This document shows positions 7,737 through 17,088 of a DNA stretch of 64,000 nucleotides, piece by piece (the first letter of the stretch is position 1; each line of letters opens with the position of its first letter). The notes below the pieces were generated by a model. The model did not search any database and was not told the DNA's origin. It saw nothing but the letters and a program-made list of their open reading frames with translations. A program made the position numbers and the translations under genes. Origin of the DNA: a bacterium (GTDB lineage Bacteria; Thermotogota; Thermotogae; Mesoaciditogales; Mesoaciditogaceae); the NCBI GenBank assembly GCA_021800445.1, contig JAJYYZ010000002.1, forward strand, positions 1 through 64,000. Reading direction: 5' to 3'.

Positions 7737-9916
7737 ATCGAGAAGAACTTGGAAAATATTTAAATTCTCAATCTTATGCTCCTTCAACTACAAAGGAAAT
7801 ATCTGAAAAATTAGGAATCGGATCGGATGAAATCGTTGACTTAATCGAGCAGTTTGAAGAAGAAGGTCTTATTTACAAAACGAAAAGCGGTAAATGGCAT
7901 CGTGTAAGGTCGAATGAGATGGTGGGCATCATAAAATTCACGAGATCCGGTAAAAAAGCCTTTATAACGTCTAACGGCAAAGAGGCCCTTGTGGAAGTTG
8001 CGGACACACTTTGGGCGCTAAACGGAGATAAAGTGCTTGTCGAGGTTTTCGAAGTTGGAGATGACATACTCCATGGTAGGGTCTTAAAGATAATAGAAAG
8101 ATCGATGGATCGAATCGTCGGGGTTTACAAATCGCCTTGGACAAATTTTGGGTACGTTATCCCGGATGATCCTCGGGTTATTTATGAATTCAGGGTTTAC
8201 TCCAAAGATGCCGTCGAAGCGGTTGACGGCGATAAAGTTGTTGCCCGTATAGCTCACTATCCTGATTCGAATTCGGAGGGTATTGTCGAAATAATCGAGA
8301 AAATAGGAAAAGCGGATTCTCCGGAATCAGATCTTCCAAGCGTCATAGAAAAATATAAATTGCCAAAACCAGAAGAATTTCCAAAGTCGGTCAGAAAAGC
8401 CGTTAGATCTCTTCCCAAAACGGTTACACCGGAAGATATCGTTGGAAGAAAAGATTTCAGATCTAAACATGTGTTTACAATAGATGGAGAGGATGCAAAA
8501 GATTTTGACGATGCATGCTCAATAGAAAAACTTCCAAATGGTAATTACTTGCTTGGAGTTCATATAGCAGATGTTTCCAATTACGTCAAAGAAGGGGATC
8601 CTATTGACAAAGAGGCCTTCAGGAGAGGGACGAGCGTTTACCTTATCGATACCGTTATTCCAATGCTACCGTTTGAATTGTCGAACGATCTTTGCAGTCT
8701 TGTGGAAGGTGAGGATAGGTTAACCTTGTCTGTTGAAATGGAAATAGACGAATATGGAAGAATTATCAAAAAGCATTTTTCAAAGAGCGTCATTAAATCC
8801 GTTAAAAGGCTCACCTACAACAAAGTAACGAAACTTCTTGAAGATCCGGACAAGGAAACGGAAAAGGAAATAGGTTTTCTGAGGCCTGATCTTGAACTCA
8901 TGCGAGAACTCGCCCATACCATAAAAACGAGCAGGCTTGGAAGAGGTTCCATAGAATTCGCCTCGGACGAGGTAAAGATAGAAATTGAAGACGGGAAAGT
9001 CAAAGATGTAATTTTGCGAGTTCAAAATATCGCCGAAATCATGATTGAAGAATTCATGATAAGTGCCAATGAGTCTGTGGCGGAACTTTTTGATAGAAGC
9101 GGCTTACCTTTCATATATAGAATTCATGGTAAGCCTGATTTTGAAACGATTTCAGAACTTTCAGAATATTTAAAAGCAATAGGAATAAAATTTAAAATGA
9201 CGGAAAACATACAACCGATAATGCTCCAGAGAATTTTAGAGCAGATAAAAGGGCATCCGCTCGAATCTGTGATCCAAAGATTACTCGTCAGATCCATGAA
9301 AAAGGCTATTTATTCCGAAACAAACGTTGGTCACTTTGGTCTCGCTTCTTTGAATTACACTCATTTTACAAGTCCTATAAGAAGATATCCCGATCTCGTG
9401 GTCCACAGACTTCTGAAAATATACATTGAGAACGGGAAATTTTCTAAAGAAGAGATCGAAAATTATTCTAAATTATTACCGTCTATTGCCAAGCAAAGTT
9501 CTGAAAGAGAAGTGGTAGCAGATCAGGCAGAAAGAGATCTCATTTCCATAAAGAAGATTGAATATGCAGCAGATCACATTGGAGAATCCTTTGACGTTGT
9601 TGTGACAGGTGTGACGGATTTTGGAATATTCGTTGAAATACCAAACAAAAGTATAAGCGGTTTAATCCATTTATCAACCTTGAATGATTATTACGTTCAT
9701 GATGAGAAAATGAATATCCTTACGGGAAGAAATGGAAGAGTTTTTAAAATGGGTGACAAACTCAGGGCAAAAATAATATCCGCGGACAAAACAAAGGGAA
9801 ACATAGATTTTTCTCTGGAGGAAAAACATGGAAAAGATGGAAAGGGAAAAAATTATAAAAAGGCTCAAAAGAGTAGAAGGACAGGTAAGGGGCATTCAGG
9901 CGATGGTAGAGAATGA
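7733..9916 (+). CDS. rnr: ribonuclease R
   Basis: 727 residues; a processive 3'-5' exoribonuclease degrading structured RNA. Order: N-terminal winged helix (about 1-60), cold-shock OB domains (about 62-190), RNB catalytic domain starting near 235 with the metal-binding DGEDAKDFDDA at 251-261, S1 domain (about 600-690), and a basic tail (KHGKDGKGKNYKKAQKSRR). The winged helix and basic tail favour RNase R over RNase II. ATGA overlap with hutH. The last 89 nt, which encode the basic tail, overlap the start of the next gene in another frame. Confidence 0.95.
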   Translation: MNREELGKYLNSQSYAPSTTKEISEKLGIGSDEIVDLIEQFEEEGLIYKTKSGKWHRVRSNEMVGIIKFTRSGKKAFITSNGKEALVEVADTLWALNGDKVLVEVFEVGDDILHGRVLKIIERSMDRIVGVYKSPWTNFGYVIPDDPRVIYEFRVYSKDAVEAVDGDKVVARIAHYPDSNSEGIVEIIEKIGKADSPESDLPSVIEKYKLPKPEEFPKSVRKAVRSLPKTVTPEDIVGRKDFRSKHVFTIDGEDAKDFDDACSIEKLPNGNYLLGVHIADVSNYVKEGDPIDKEAFRRGTSVYLIDTVIPMLPFELSNDLCSLVEGEDRLTLSVEMEIDEYGRIIKKHFSKSVIKSVKRLTYNKVTKLLEDPDKETEKEIGFLRPDLELMRELAHTIKTSRLGRGSIEFASDEVKIEIEDGKVKDVILRVQNIAEIMIEEFMISANESVAELFDRSGLPFIYRIHGKPDFETISELSEYLKAIGIKFKMTENIQPIMLQRILEQIKGHPLESVIQRLLVRSMKKAIYSETNVGHFGLASLNYTHFTSPIRRYPDLVVHRLLKIYIENGKFSKEEIENYSKLLPSIAKQSSEREVVADQAERDLISIKKIEYAADHIGESFDVVVTGVTDFGIFVEIPNKSISGLIHLSTLNDYYVHDEKMNILTGRNGRVFKMGDKLRAKIISADKTKGNIDFSLEEKHGKDGKGKNYKKAQKSRRTGKGHSGDGRE

Positions 9917-10085
9917 AAGGGCATGTCCGGACGTTCTGCTTGAAATTTCGGCCATAAAGTCTGCCCTTGATTCTGTGGGAAGGATACTCACAAGGGATTA
10001 TACTTACGACTGTTTAAGAGATTTTTCTTCAACCGGAAATGAAAAACTTGAATCACTTTTGAAGGCAATCTTCAAATATCGTTGA
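9828..10085 (+). CDS. CsoR/FrmR-family (DUF156) transcriptional repressor
   Basis: 85-residue all-helical regulator with the family signature RLKRVEGQVRGIQ at about 13-25. Members sense Cu(I), Ni, aldehydes or persulfide by cysteines. Here the first Cys is in ERACPDVL and the second in TRDYTYDCL; the position of the histidine ligand of copper CsoR is Tyr. The Cys-Cys pattern without His is closer to persulfide sensors (CstR-like) than to copper sensors; this is inference. The start is secure: GGAGG 6 nt before ATG 9828. It begins inside rnr, overlapping it by 89 nt. No copper pump or sulfur gene adjoins it; ctpA follows after 13 nt. Confidence 0.85.
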   Translation: MEKMEREKIIKRLKRVEGQVRGIQAMVENERACPDVLLEISAIKSALDSVGRILTRDYTYDCLRDFSSTGNEKLESLLKAIFKYR

Positions 10086-10098
10086 AAGGAGGAAGTAA

Positions 10099-11352
10099 AT
10101 GAGAAAATTTCAAAAAATCATCGTTTCTTTATTTTTGATTGCCGCCATAGTAAGTGCTGCCTGGGCCACAGAGAATTTGGCACAATCAAACTCAGATACC
10201 GTAAGTCAAGTGCTTAAATTGATAAAAACTTATTATTACAACGAATCATCAGTTGACTTTCAAAAACTTCAAGATGCCGCGATAGAAGCAATAATCGCAA
10301 ATCTTGGAGGTCATTTTACTTACTATTTTTCTCCAAGTGAGGCAAAGGAATTCAGCATTCAAACCTCTTCTCAATACGGAGGTATAGGTACGGAAGTGAC
10401 ATTTAACGCCACGAGTAACGCTATCGAGGTTATAAGTCCAATGTACGATTCACCTGCAGAAAAGGCTGGCATAAAGAGCGGAGATCTCATAACATCAATA
10501 GATGGTACAAGTGTTAAAGCACTTGGTTATGTTAAAGCCGTGGATGCCTTGCGCGGTACTCCAGGCTCGACCGTGACAATTCAACTTTACAGGCCTTCGG
10601 ATAAGGCAACGATGACTTTGACGTTGAAAAGATCCATAATAGAACTAAAAACCGTAAAGTCAACTACGTTTGAAGCCTCGGGGACCAAAATTGGTTACAT
10701 CCGTATAACGAATTTCAGCGAAACAACCTCAAGCGATTTCAACAGTGCTTTTGCAGCCCTTTTAAATCAACATATTCAAGGTTTAATTTTAGACTTACGG
10801 GATGATCCGGGAGGTTTGTTCACCGCTGCTTTAGATGTTGCAAGCCAATTTCTTCCACAGGGTAAACTTATAATTACCATGAGAGACAAAAACGGATACG
10901 AATACCCATTTAAATCTGCCGGAGGACTTGATCCTAAAATTCCAGTTGTTGTGCTTGTTAACAACGGATCCGCTTCTTCTTCCGAAATAGTATCGGCGGC
11001 CTTGAGAGATAACGATATCGGTGTGCTTGTGGGTGAAAGAACCTTTGGAAAAGCAGCCGTCCAGACTGAATTTCAGTTGAGCAACGGAGGTCTGCTTCTG
11101 TTAGTCACAGATCATTACTTTACCCCAAATGGTCAAGATATAAATTTAAAGGGAATTGAACCTGATTACGTCGTCTCATCCGGTGCAACGCCAACGGAAG
11201 CGGAAAGTTACAAGCAACTTATACAGAGTGTGGTTATGTCCACCCAAAGTACAGCAAAGATAAATTTATCAGATCCTCAATTTCAAAAAGCAGTTGAAAT
11301 ATTGGTAGGTGAGATAAAAGCTGGAGTGACATTTCCAAAGAATTTAAAGTGA
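10099..11352 (+). CDS. ctpA: C-terminal processing protease, S41 family
   Basis: 417 residues, exported serine protease acting in the periplasm. N-terminal signal peptide or anchor (MRKFQKIIVSLFLIAAIVSA), a PDZ domain around 92-175 and the S41 domain after it. Putative catalytic residues by spacing with CtpB: Ser293 in NNGSASSSE, Lys318 in GERTFGK, Gln322. LDLRDDPGGL at 231-240 is the usual S41 motif before the catalytic Ser. Strong SD AAAGGAGG. Family members trim or degrade envelope proteins or activate signalling; the target here is unknown. Last gene of the unit starting at 4390. Confidence 0.93.
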   Translation: MRKFQKIIVSLFLIAAIVSAAWATENLAQSNSDTVSQVLKLIKTYYYNESSVDFQKLQDAAIEAIIANLGGHFTYYFSPSEAKEFSIQTSSQYGGIGTEVTFNATSNAIEVISPMYDSPAEKAGIKSGDLITSIDGTSVKALGYVKAVDALRGTPGSTVTIQLYRPSDKATMTLTLKRSIIELKTVKSTTFEASGTKIGYIRITNFSETTSSDFNSAFAALLNQHIQGLILDLRDDPGGLFTAALDVASQFLPQGKLIITMRDKNGYEYPFKSAGGLDPKIPVVVLVNNGSASSSEIVSAALRDNDIGVLVGERTFGKAAVQTEFQLSNGGLLLLVTDHYFTPNGQDINLKGIEPDYVVSSGATPTEAESYKQLIQSVVMSTQSTAKINLSDPQFQKAVEILVGEIKAGVTFPKNLK

Positions 11353-11392
11353 TCCTTCTTTCTTCATTCACAAATTGTTTCATTTTTCTTAA

Positions 11393-11422
11393 TTGACTTG
11401 AGAGGCATCCGTAGAGTATACT
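11393..11422 (+). promoter_or_regulatory. promoter of the ffh-rpsP-trmD-rplS operon
   Basis: TTGACT (11393-11398), 18-nt spacer, TATACT (11417-11422). This is the best -35 match in the window. The predicted start is near 11429, just at the SD AGAGGTG before the ffh ATG at 11441, so the mRNA leader would be about 12 nt. Confidence 0.7.
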
Positions 11423-11440
11423 TACCGCAGAGGTGTGTAA

Positions 11441-12763
11441 ATGTTCGAAAGTTTACAGGGTAAGTTGACGGAAGCGTTTAAAATTTTAAGGGGCAAAGGA
11501 AAGATAACCGAAAACAACATTCAGGATGCTGTCAAGCAAGTTAAACTTTCTTTGCTTGAAGCAGACGTCAATTATAAAGTCGTCAAAGATTTGACAGAAA
11601 AAATTTCGCAGCGTGCGATTGGAGAAAAGGTAATCCAAAGTATCTCGCCAGATCAACAATTCATCAAGATCGTGAATGATGAATTGTTGAATCTTTTTGG
11701 CGATCAACCGTCTCTTGATTTGCATTCAAGACCGGCTATCATATTGATTGCAGGACTCCAGGGGAGTGGAAAAACTACTGCCGCGGCTAAACTTGCTTTG
11801 TGGCTTAAAAAAAAGAATGGCAGAACTCCAGTACTTGTCGCTGATGATGTTCATAGACCTGCGGCTATCGATCAACTCGAGGCCCTGGGTAAAAACATAG
11901 ATGTGCCGGTTTTTTCAGGAGACAGAAAAGATCCTTACAAGATAGCAAAAGAGGCTGTTGACTTTTCGATCAAAAAAGGAGCCGATGTATTGATAATTGA
12001 TACGGCAGGAAGACTTCAAATAGATGAAGAAATGATGAAAGAGGCAGAAGCGATAACAGAAATTGTCAAACCAGACGAGATCCTCATGGCACTTGATTCA
12101 ATGGCTGGCCAAGATGTCGTAAACGCAGCCGTTGAATTTGATAAACGTCTTTCCTTAACCGGTTTTATACTGACAAAACTTGACGGAGACGCGAGAGGCG
12201 GCATAGCGTTGTCAACGAGGTATGTAACCGGTAAACCGATAAAATTTTCAAGTATGGGAGAAAAATTAGATCAGTTTGATCTGTTTTATCCGGATAGAAT
12301 TGTATCAAGAATTCTTGGAATGGGAGACATAGTATCGCTTGTCGAAAAAGTTCAAGAAGACCTCGACAGCAAAAAAATGGAAGAAATGGAGAAAAGACTA
12401 AAAAAGGCGCAATTTACATTCGATGATTTCCTCGATCAACTTCACCAGATAAAAAAGATGGGCTCCCTTTCTTCGATACTTGAAATGATACCCGGTGCTC
12501 AGAACATGAAAGATTTGAAAATTGACGACGAACAGGTTAAACATGTTGAAGCCATTATAAATTCAATGACAAGAAAAGAAAGAAGCAATCCAGAGATCAT
12601 GAATTTTTCAAGGAAAGAAAGAATAGCGCGTGGAAGCGGAAGACCAATTTCAGAAGTAAACAAATTGATGAAAAATTACGATGAAATGAAAAAAATGATC
12701 AAGAGTTTTAATAAAATGGATAAAAAAGGTAAAATCGGAAAATTTCCATTTCAGATGAAATAA
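11441..12763 (+). CDS. ffh: signal recognition particle protein Ffh
   Basis: 440-residue SRP GTPase that binds 4.5S RNA and signal sequences and delivers ribosomes to FtsY. N domain (1-95), G domain with GLQGSGKT (105-112), DTAGR and TKLDGDARGG, and the methionine-rich M domain from about 300 (MGSLSSILEMIPGAQ). Usual family length. First gene of the ribosome/SRP operon, 15 nt ahead of rpsP, the same neighbour as in other Thermotogota. Confidence 0.97.
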   Translation: MFESLQGKLTEAFKILRGKGKITENNIQDAVKQVKLSLLEADVNYKVVKDLTEKISQRAIGEKVIQSISPDQQFIKIVNDELLNLFGDQPSLDLHSRPAIILIAGLQGSGKTTAAAKLALWLKKKNGRTPVLVADDVHRPAAIDQLEALGKNIDVPVFSGDRKDPYKIAKEAVDFSIKKGADVLIIDTAGRLQIDEEMMKEAEAITEIVKPDEILMALDSMAGQDVVNAAVEFDKRLSLTGFILTKLDGDARGGIALSTRYVTGKPIKFSSMGEKLDQFDLFYPDRIVSRILGMGDIVSLVEKVQEDLDSKKMEEMEKRLKKAQFTFDDFLDQLHQIKKMGSLSSILEMIPGAQNMKDLKIDDEQVKHVEAIINSMTRKERSNPEIMNFSRKERIARGSGRPISEVNKLMKNYDEMKKMIKSFNKMDKKGKIGKFPFQMK

Positions 12764-12778
12764 ACAAGGAGGTGCAAG

Positions 12779-13057
12779 ATGGTTAAGATCAAACTCACGA
12801 GGATGGGCAAAAGAGGTCAACCTTTTTACAGAATTATCGTCGTCGAATCTTCGAAAACAAGGGATGGTGCTTACATAGAATCTCTGGGGTATTACAATCC
12901 CATGAAAGAGCCATTCGAAATCAAAATAGATGACGAAAGGGCACTTTATTGGTTGCAATGTGGAGCACAACCAACAGAGACCGTTAAATCCTTACTCTCG
13001 AAGAATGGGATCATGAAGACGTATCATGAAAAACGCTTTGCGAAAGTGAAGGAATGA
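12779..13057 (+). CDS. rpsP: 30S ribosomal protein S16
   Basis: 92 residues, starting [20 protein letters not shown], the conserved S16 N-terminus, and containing the ESLGYYNP motif. Structural protein of the small ribosomal subunit. Very strong SD AAGGAGGTG 5 nt before the ATG. Followed after 3 nt by khpA. Confidence 0.98.
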   Translation: MVKIKLTRMGKRGQPFYRIIVVESSKTRDGAYIESLGYYNPMKEPFEIKIDDERALYWLQCGAQPTETVKSLLSKNGIMKTYHEKRFAKVKE

Positions 13058-13060
13058 ATT

Positions 13061-13294
13061 GTGGACATCAAAGAACCACTTGAATTTGTAGTAAAATCTA
13101 TTTGTAAAGATCCTGAATTGGTAAGAGTTCAAGAAAAATTCGAAGGCAAAAAGATCATATACGAGATATTTGCTTCGGAGGATGACATCGGTCAAATCAT
13201 AGGTAAAGATGGTCGAACTATAAAATCAATAGACTTAACGTTAAGATCTTTGAAAAATGGCGAAGGCGATTTTGAATTAAAGGTGATCAGATGA
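13061..13294 (+). CDS. khpA: KH-domain RNA-binding protein KhpA
   Basis: 77-residue single KH domain with the GxxG loop in IIGKDGR. Family members (KhpA, formerly YlqC) bind RNA, often with KhpB, and sit between rpsP and rimM as here. GTG start with GAAGGA upstream and 3 nt after the rpsP stop; ATGA overlap with rimM. Confidence 0.93.
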   Translation: MDIKEPLEFVVKSICKDPELVRVQEKFEGKKIIYEIFASEDDIGQIIGKDGRTIKSIDLTLRSLKNGEGDFELKVIR

Positions 13295-13788
13295 ACCTTG
13301 TCGCAATAGGTAAAATTTTTTCGATCTTTGGTTTGGACGGTAAGGTAAAATTTTATTCTTACGTTGAAGATCGCGACCTTGCAAGTTTTGTGGATCGAGA
13401 TGTATGGATAGGTCAGAATTCGAAAAGGGTTATCAAAGTAAAGATAAATTTTGTAACTAAGATGAATAACAATCACGTAATGGGCCTTTTAGGATTCGAC
13501 TCTGCTGAAAAAGCGAAAAAAATTGCGGGTCAGATGATGTACATCAACGAAACGGACTTACCTGCTTTGAAAAAGGATGAATATTACTTTTACCAACTTA
13601 TCGATGCTTTTGTCTATTACGAAGATGGATCAAAAGTCGGGATGGTTAAAGATGTAATTCAGACGGGATCGAATGATGTGCTTGTCGTTGGAGATGACGA
13701 GGTGCTCATACCTGTGATAAAAGATTACATCGTGAAGATCGATGTTGAAAATAACGAAATAGTTGTCAAAAAGATGGAGTGGTTTTGA
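13291..13788 (+). CDS. rimM: ribosome maturation factor RimM
   Basis: 165 residues. N-terminal RimM barrel starting MNLVAIGKIFSIFGLDGKVK, where the GxIxxxxGxxGxVK pattern is typical, and a PRC-barrel C-terminal half (EYYFYQLIDAFVYYEDGSKVGMV...VLIPVI). Helps 30S head assembly with S19. ATGA overlap upstream, and trmD starts directly after its stop. Confidence 0.95.
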   Translation: MNLVAIGKIFSIFGLDGKVKFYSYVEDRDLASFVDRDVWIGQNSKRVIKVKINFVTKMNNNHVMGLLGFDSAEKAKKIAGQMMYINETDLPALKKDEYYFYQLIDAFVYYEDGSKVGMVKDVIQTGSNDVLVVGDDEVLIPVIKDYIVKIDVENNEIVVKKMEWF

Positions 13789-14526
13789 TTGAACATCGAA
13801 GTTGTGACGACCATTCCAGAACTTTTCGATCAGTTCAAAGAATACGGCATCATAGGAAGAGCCATAAAAACGGGTAAAATCAATTTTGACGTCATAAATC
13901 TAAGAAATTATGCCCATGATTTGCACAAAACGACAGATGATTACGCGTATGGAACTGGGGTTGGAATGGTTATGAAGGTTGAGCCTGTTTTTGAAATGTT
14001 TGATGAATACTTAAAAAGCCATCAAAGGCCATGGATAGTTTATCCATCTCCGCAGGGAGAAACATTTGATCAATCTAAAGCCTTTGAATTATCACAAAAA
14101 AATGATGTGATGTTCATTTGTGGAAGATATGAAGGAGTGGATGAAAGGATCATGTCCATCGTGGATGAGGAGATATCGATAGGTGATTTTGTGATCAGCG
14201 GAGGGGAAGCGATCACGATGGTTTTCGTTGAGGCTATGGCAAGAATGATACCTGGTGTCGTGGGCAAAGAGGTTTCGGTTGAAAACGATTCTTTTTTTTC
14301 AGGCCTTCTTGATCACGCAAATTACACAAGACCACGATCTTACAGGGGTATGGATGTACCAGAAGTGCTTAGATCCGGAGATCACGCCAAGGTAGGTAAA
14401 TATCTCCTTAAAGATGCCATAAAAAGGACTATCGAAAAAAGGCCAGACCTTTTTCTCAAAAGGGATTTAAGTTTTGAAGAAAAGGCCGCCATAATAGCAC
14501 TTCTTAGAGAAAAAAAAGAATGTTGA
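13789..14526 (+). CDS. trmD: tRNA (guanine37-N1)-methyltransferase
   Basis: 245-residue SPOUT enzyme that makes m1G37 in tRNA, preventing +1 frameshifts. Knot motifs: YPSPQGETFDQ, FICGRYEGVDERI, SIGDFVISGGEAITMVF; C-terminal DHANYTRPRSYRGMDVPEVLRSGDH. TTG start immediately after the rimM TGA; the protein start MNIEVVTTIPELF matches family N-termini, and GGAG lies 9 nt upstream. Overlaps the next gene by 7 nt. Confidence 0.96.
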   Translation: MNIEVVTTIPELFDQFKEYGIIGRAIKTGKINFDVINLRNYAHDLHKTTDDYAYGTGVGMVMKVEPVFEMFDEYLKSHQRPWIVYPSPQGETFDQSKAFELSQKNDVMFICGRYEGVDERIMSIVDEEISIGDFVISGGEAITMVFVEAMARMIPGVVGKEVSVENDSFFSGLLDHANYTRPRSYRGMDVPEVLRSGDHAKVGKYLLKDAIKRTIEKRPDLFLKRDLSFEEKAAIIALLREKKEC

Positions 14527-15101
14527 ACAAAATATACGTGGCTGTTTTGCATTACCCGATAACAGGTAAGGATGGAAGGATTGTAACCACAGCGGTTGTC
14601 AACATGGATGTTCATGATATCGCGAGAACTTGCAGAACTTACATGATCAAAAGGTATTACGTTGTTAACAACCTTCCAGTTCAAAAGCAAATAGTGGCAA
14701 GGGTTTTGAATTTCTGGGGAAGCGATTTTGGTAAAAATTACAATGCGTCAAGGTATGAAGCATTGAAACTCGTAAAAATGGTTTCTTATTACGAAGATCT
14801 GATCGAAGATATAACAAAAGCGGAGGGAATCAGCCCGATAAAAGTTTTTACATCGGCAAAAAAAAGATCCAACATGGTTTCTTACGATGAGATGAAAGAA
14901 ATGATTTTAGGAGAAGAAAGACCTATTTTGTTTCTTTTTGGAACAGGACAAGGGATGCCAAAAGAAATTCTTGAAACTTGTGATGTGTCTCTTGAATCAA
15001 TCAGAGGACATTCTGATTACAACCATCTTTCAGTCAGATCAGCAGTTGCGATAACCTTAGATAGGGTTATAGGAGAATTTGTGCAAAAAGGAGGCAGTTA
15101 A
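14520..15101 (+). CDS. SPOUT RNA methyltransferase, TM1570 type
   Basis: 193 residues. N-terminus MLNKIYVAVLHYPITGKDG and C-terminal knot ILFLFGTGQGMP...SLESIRGHSDYNHLSVRSA match the RNA methyltransferase family that follows trmD in Thermotogota (T. maritima TM1570 is of known structure). The substrate RNA is not established to my knowledge. It overlaps trmD by 7 nt and lies 2 nt before rplS, so it is likely made together with them. Confidence 0.85.
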   Translation: MLNKIYVAVLHYPITGKDGRIVTTAVVNMDVHDIARTCRTYMIKRYYVVNNLPVQKQIVARVLNFWGSDFGKNYNASRYEALKLVKMVSYYEDLIEDITKAEGISPIKVFTSAKKRSNMVSYDEMKEMILGEERPILFLFGTGQGMPKEILETCDVSLESIRGHSDYNHLSVRSAVAITLDRVIGEFVQKGGS

Positions 15102-15103
15102 AA

Positions 15104-15463
15104 ATGGATCAACTCATAAGGGCGATTGAAATGCCAGATAGAAAAGAATTTCCAAAGATATCCATTGGAGATGTCGTGAAAGTCACCACCTCTGTTGTTG
15201 AAGGTGGAAAAGAAAGAGGTCAAATTTTTGAAGGAACGGTTATAGCCATGTCCGGATCTTCGGGTGGGCGTACTTTTACCGTCAGAAAAATATCTCACAA
15301 TGCCATTGGTGTTGAAAGAATTTTTCCTTTCAACACACCTTCAATAAAAGAAATTTCCGTTGTAAAACACAACAAAATAAGGCGCGCTAAACTTTACTAC
15401 ATAAGAGCGTTGAAAGGGAAGAAAGCAAGAATGAAAGAAAAACGCCAGTTGCCAAACACTTAA
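15104..15463 (+). CDS. rplS: 50S ribosomal protein L19
   Basis: 119 residues. Conserved L19 features: FPKISIGDVVKVTTSVVEGGKER, FEGTVIAMSGSSGGRTFTVRKIS, VERIFPFNTPSIKEISVV and RRAKLYYIRALKGKKAR. Binds 23S rRNA at the subunit interface. SD AAAGGAGG upstream of ATG 15104. The gene order trmD, methyltransferase, rplS, lepB is shared with Thermotoga. Confidence 0.98.
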   Translation: MDQLIRAIEMPDRKEFPKISIGDVVKVTTSVVEGGKERGQIFEGTVIAMSGSSGGRTFTVRKISHNAIGVERIFPFNTPSIKEISVVKHNKIRRAKLYYIRALKGKKARMKEKRQLPNT

Positions 15464-15473
15464 GGTGCTGAAA

Positions 15474-16286
15474 GTGGCGAACAACGTCAGAAAGCCAAAA
15501 AACGATCTTTCGAAAAAGGTAAAGCATGAGTCATGGGAATGGATAAAGGCAATTGTCATAGCCATCCTTATCGTCATTCCGGTAAAACTTTTTGTGCTCG
15601 ATACGATGATAGTTCCTACCGGTTCTATGATTCCGACGATAATCCCGGGAGATAGGATCTTTGTGGATCAGATATCATGGCATTACAAAGATCTTAAAAT
15701 AGGAGATATCATAGTTTTTTGGACGCCTTTTGTTGATAAATCTTCTTTGGCAATGTTAGGTCCGTTTGATAAATTCATGGATGCATTAAGTCCTGTGCAT
15801 TATGCCGGTCATGTGAAATACGTCAAGAGGTTAATAGCGGTCGGAGGAGATACGGTTCAACTTGTTCCGGCGGCCGAGCATCCTTATTTTTACAACGTCG
15901 AAGTTAACGGCAAAGTCCCATCGGCGCTTAAAGATCATCTATACACCAAAGTGGGAATTTTCAGCGATCCGAATTATTACTATGAACTTGCCAATCCGCA
16001 GAAATACATTTCAAGTCCTGACTATCAATTTTTGCTTTACTACAACCAAGACATGGACTATACCACTTACTACAATTCCGTTGTTTCGAAATGGGGAAAT
16101 TATGTTACAAAAGATGCTTCCGGAAATATAGTGATACACGTACCAGCGGGTTATTTTTTTGCGATGGGTGATAACACGACAAACTCTTTTGATAGCAGAT
16201 ATTGGGGATTTGTGCCTATGTCAAACATGATAGGGACCCCTTTCTTACGAATATGGCCTCTCAACAGATTTGGAGTGATGAAATAA
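15474..16286 (+). CDS. lepB: signal peptidase I
   Basis: 270 residues, membrane-anchored protease that removes signal peptides. TM helix at about 24-42, catalytic Ser51 in VPTGSMIPT, Lys118 in YVKRLIAVGGD, and the C-terminal FAMGDNTTNSFDSRYWGFV box. About 110 residues lie between the Lys box and the GDN box, a longer insert than the minimal enzyme. I start at GTG 15474 because AAGGTG precedes it by 6 nt; a GTG at 15465 lies inside that SD. Stop TAA shares one base with the rbgA start. Confidence 0.95.
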   Translation: MANNVRKPKNDLSKKVKHESWEWIKAIVIAILIVIPVKLFVLDTMIVPTGSMIPTIIPGDRIFVDQISWHYKDLKIGDIIVFWTPFVDKSSLAMLGPFDKFMDALSPVHYAGHVKYVKRLIAVGGDTVQLVPAAEHPYFYNVEVNGKVPSALKDHLYTKVGIFSDPNYYYELANPQKYISSPDYQFLLYYNQDMDYTTYYNSVVSKWGNYVTKDASGNIVIHVPAGYFFAMGDNTTNSFDSRYWGFVPMSNMIGTPFLRIWPLNRFGVMK

Positions 16287-17074
16287 TGGAAGTCTGGTAT
16301 CCGTCTCATGTTGAGAAAGCGAAAAGGGCTATAAAATCGCTTATAAAACTCGTCAGTGGCATAGTGGAGGTTGTTGACGCACGTGCGCCGATGGCGACAA
16401 GGCCTTTAGACATGGAGCCTTATTTCAAAGACAAGAAACGAATGATCTTTCTTAACAAAGCGGATCTCGCCGAAGACGATGTAACCAAAAGATGGGTTGA
16501 AAAATTTTCCAAAGATTGTCAGACACTCTACGGATCCATAAAAGAAATGCAGAATATTCACGATATCTTTGATCCTTTCAGATCTGATCATGAAGTCAAC
16601 ATCTTAGTGGTAGGTATGCCTAACGTTGGTAAATCAACGCTTGTTAACATGATCAAAAAGAGAAGGGCAACACTCATAGGTGATAAACCGGGTATAACAA
16701 GGTCCGTTCAATGGATAAGAATAGACGACAGAATGAAACTGCTTGATACACCGGGAATAACGTATCCAAGGATTTCGAATGAGACTCTCTACGCAAAACT
16801 TGGTCTTTGTAACGTCATAGACGTTGAGCAGGTGGATTTTGAGGCTTTGGTATATTACGAACTTGATCTTCTATCGAAGATAAAACCAGAATTGATAGAA
16901 AAAATAGGTGAAGGCGATTCGATAGTCAAAAGGATAGAAAGTTATGGAATGCAACGTGGATTTATAATAAAAGGCGGGGTTTTAGATATCAACAGAACAC
17001 TTTTGACCTTACACAGAGAAATAACACATGAAAAATTTGGTAAAATAAGTTATGAAATGCCCGAGGATTTTTGA
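16286..17074 (+). CDS. rbgA: ribosome biogenesis GTPase RbgA (YlqF)
   Basis: 262 residues. Circularly permuted GTPase: G4 NKAD (57-60) comes before G1 GMPNVGKST (110-118) and G3 DTPG (154-157). The start [16 protein letters not shown] matches family members (WFPGHM/HMxKAxR region). Needed for late 50S assembly. ATG 16286 overlaps the lepB stop (TAATG). A longer upstream frame exists but has no SD and would read back into lepB. Confidence 0.94.
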   Translation: MEVWYPSHVEKAKRAIKSLIKLVSGIVEVVDARAPMATRPLDMEPYFKDKKRMIFLNKADLAEDDVTKRWVEKFSKDCQTLYGSIKEMQNIHDIFDPFRSDHEVNILVVGMPNVGKSTLVNMIKKRRATLIGDKPGITRSVQWIRIDDRMKLLDTPGITYPRISNETLYAKLGLCNVIDVEQVDFEALVYYELDLLSKIKPELIEKIGEGDSIVKRIESYGMQRGFIIKGGVLDINRTLLTLHREITHEKFGKISYEMPEDF

Positions 17075-17088
17075 AAGGAGAGAGAAAA

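Noticed and set aside
15862-16131. 89-codon plus-strand frame inside lepB
   Set aside because: It is an alternative frame of the region between the Lys and GDN boxes of signal peptidase I, whose frame continues through it without disruption.
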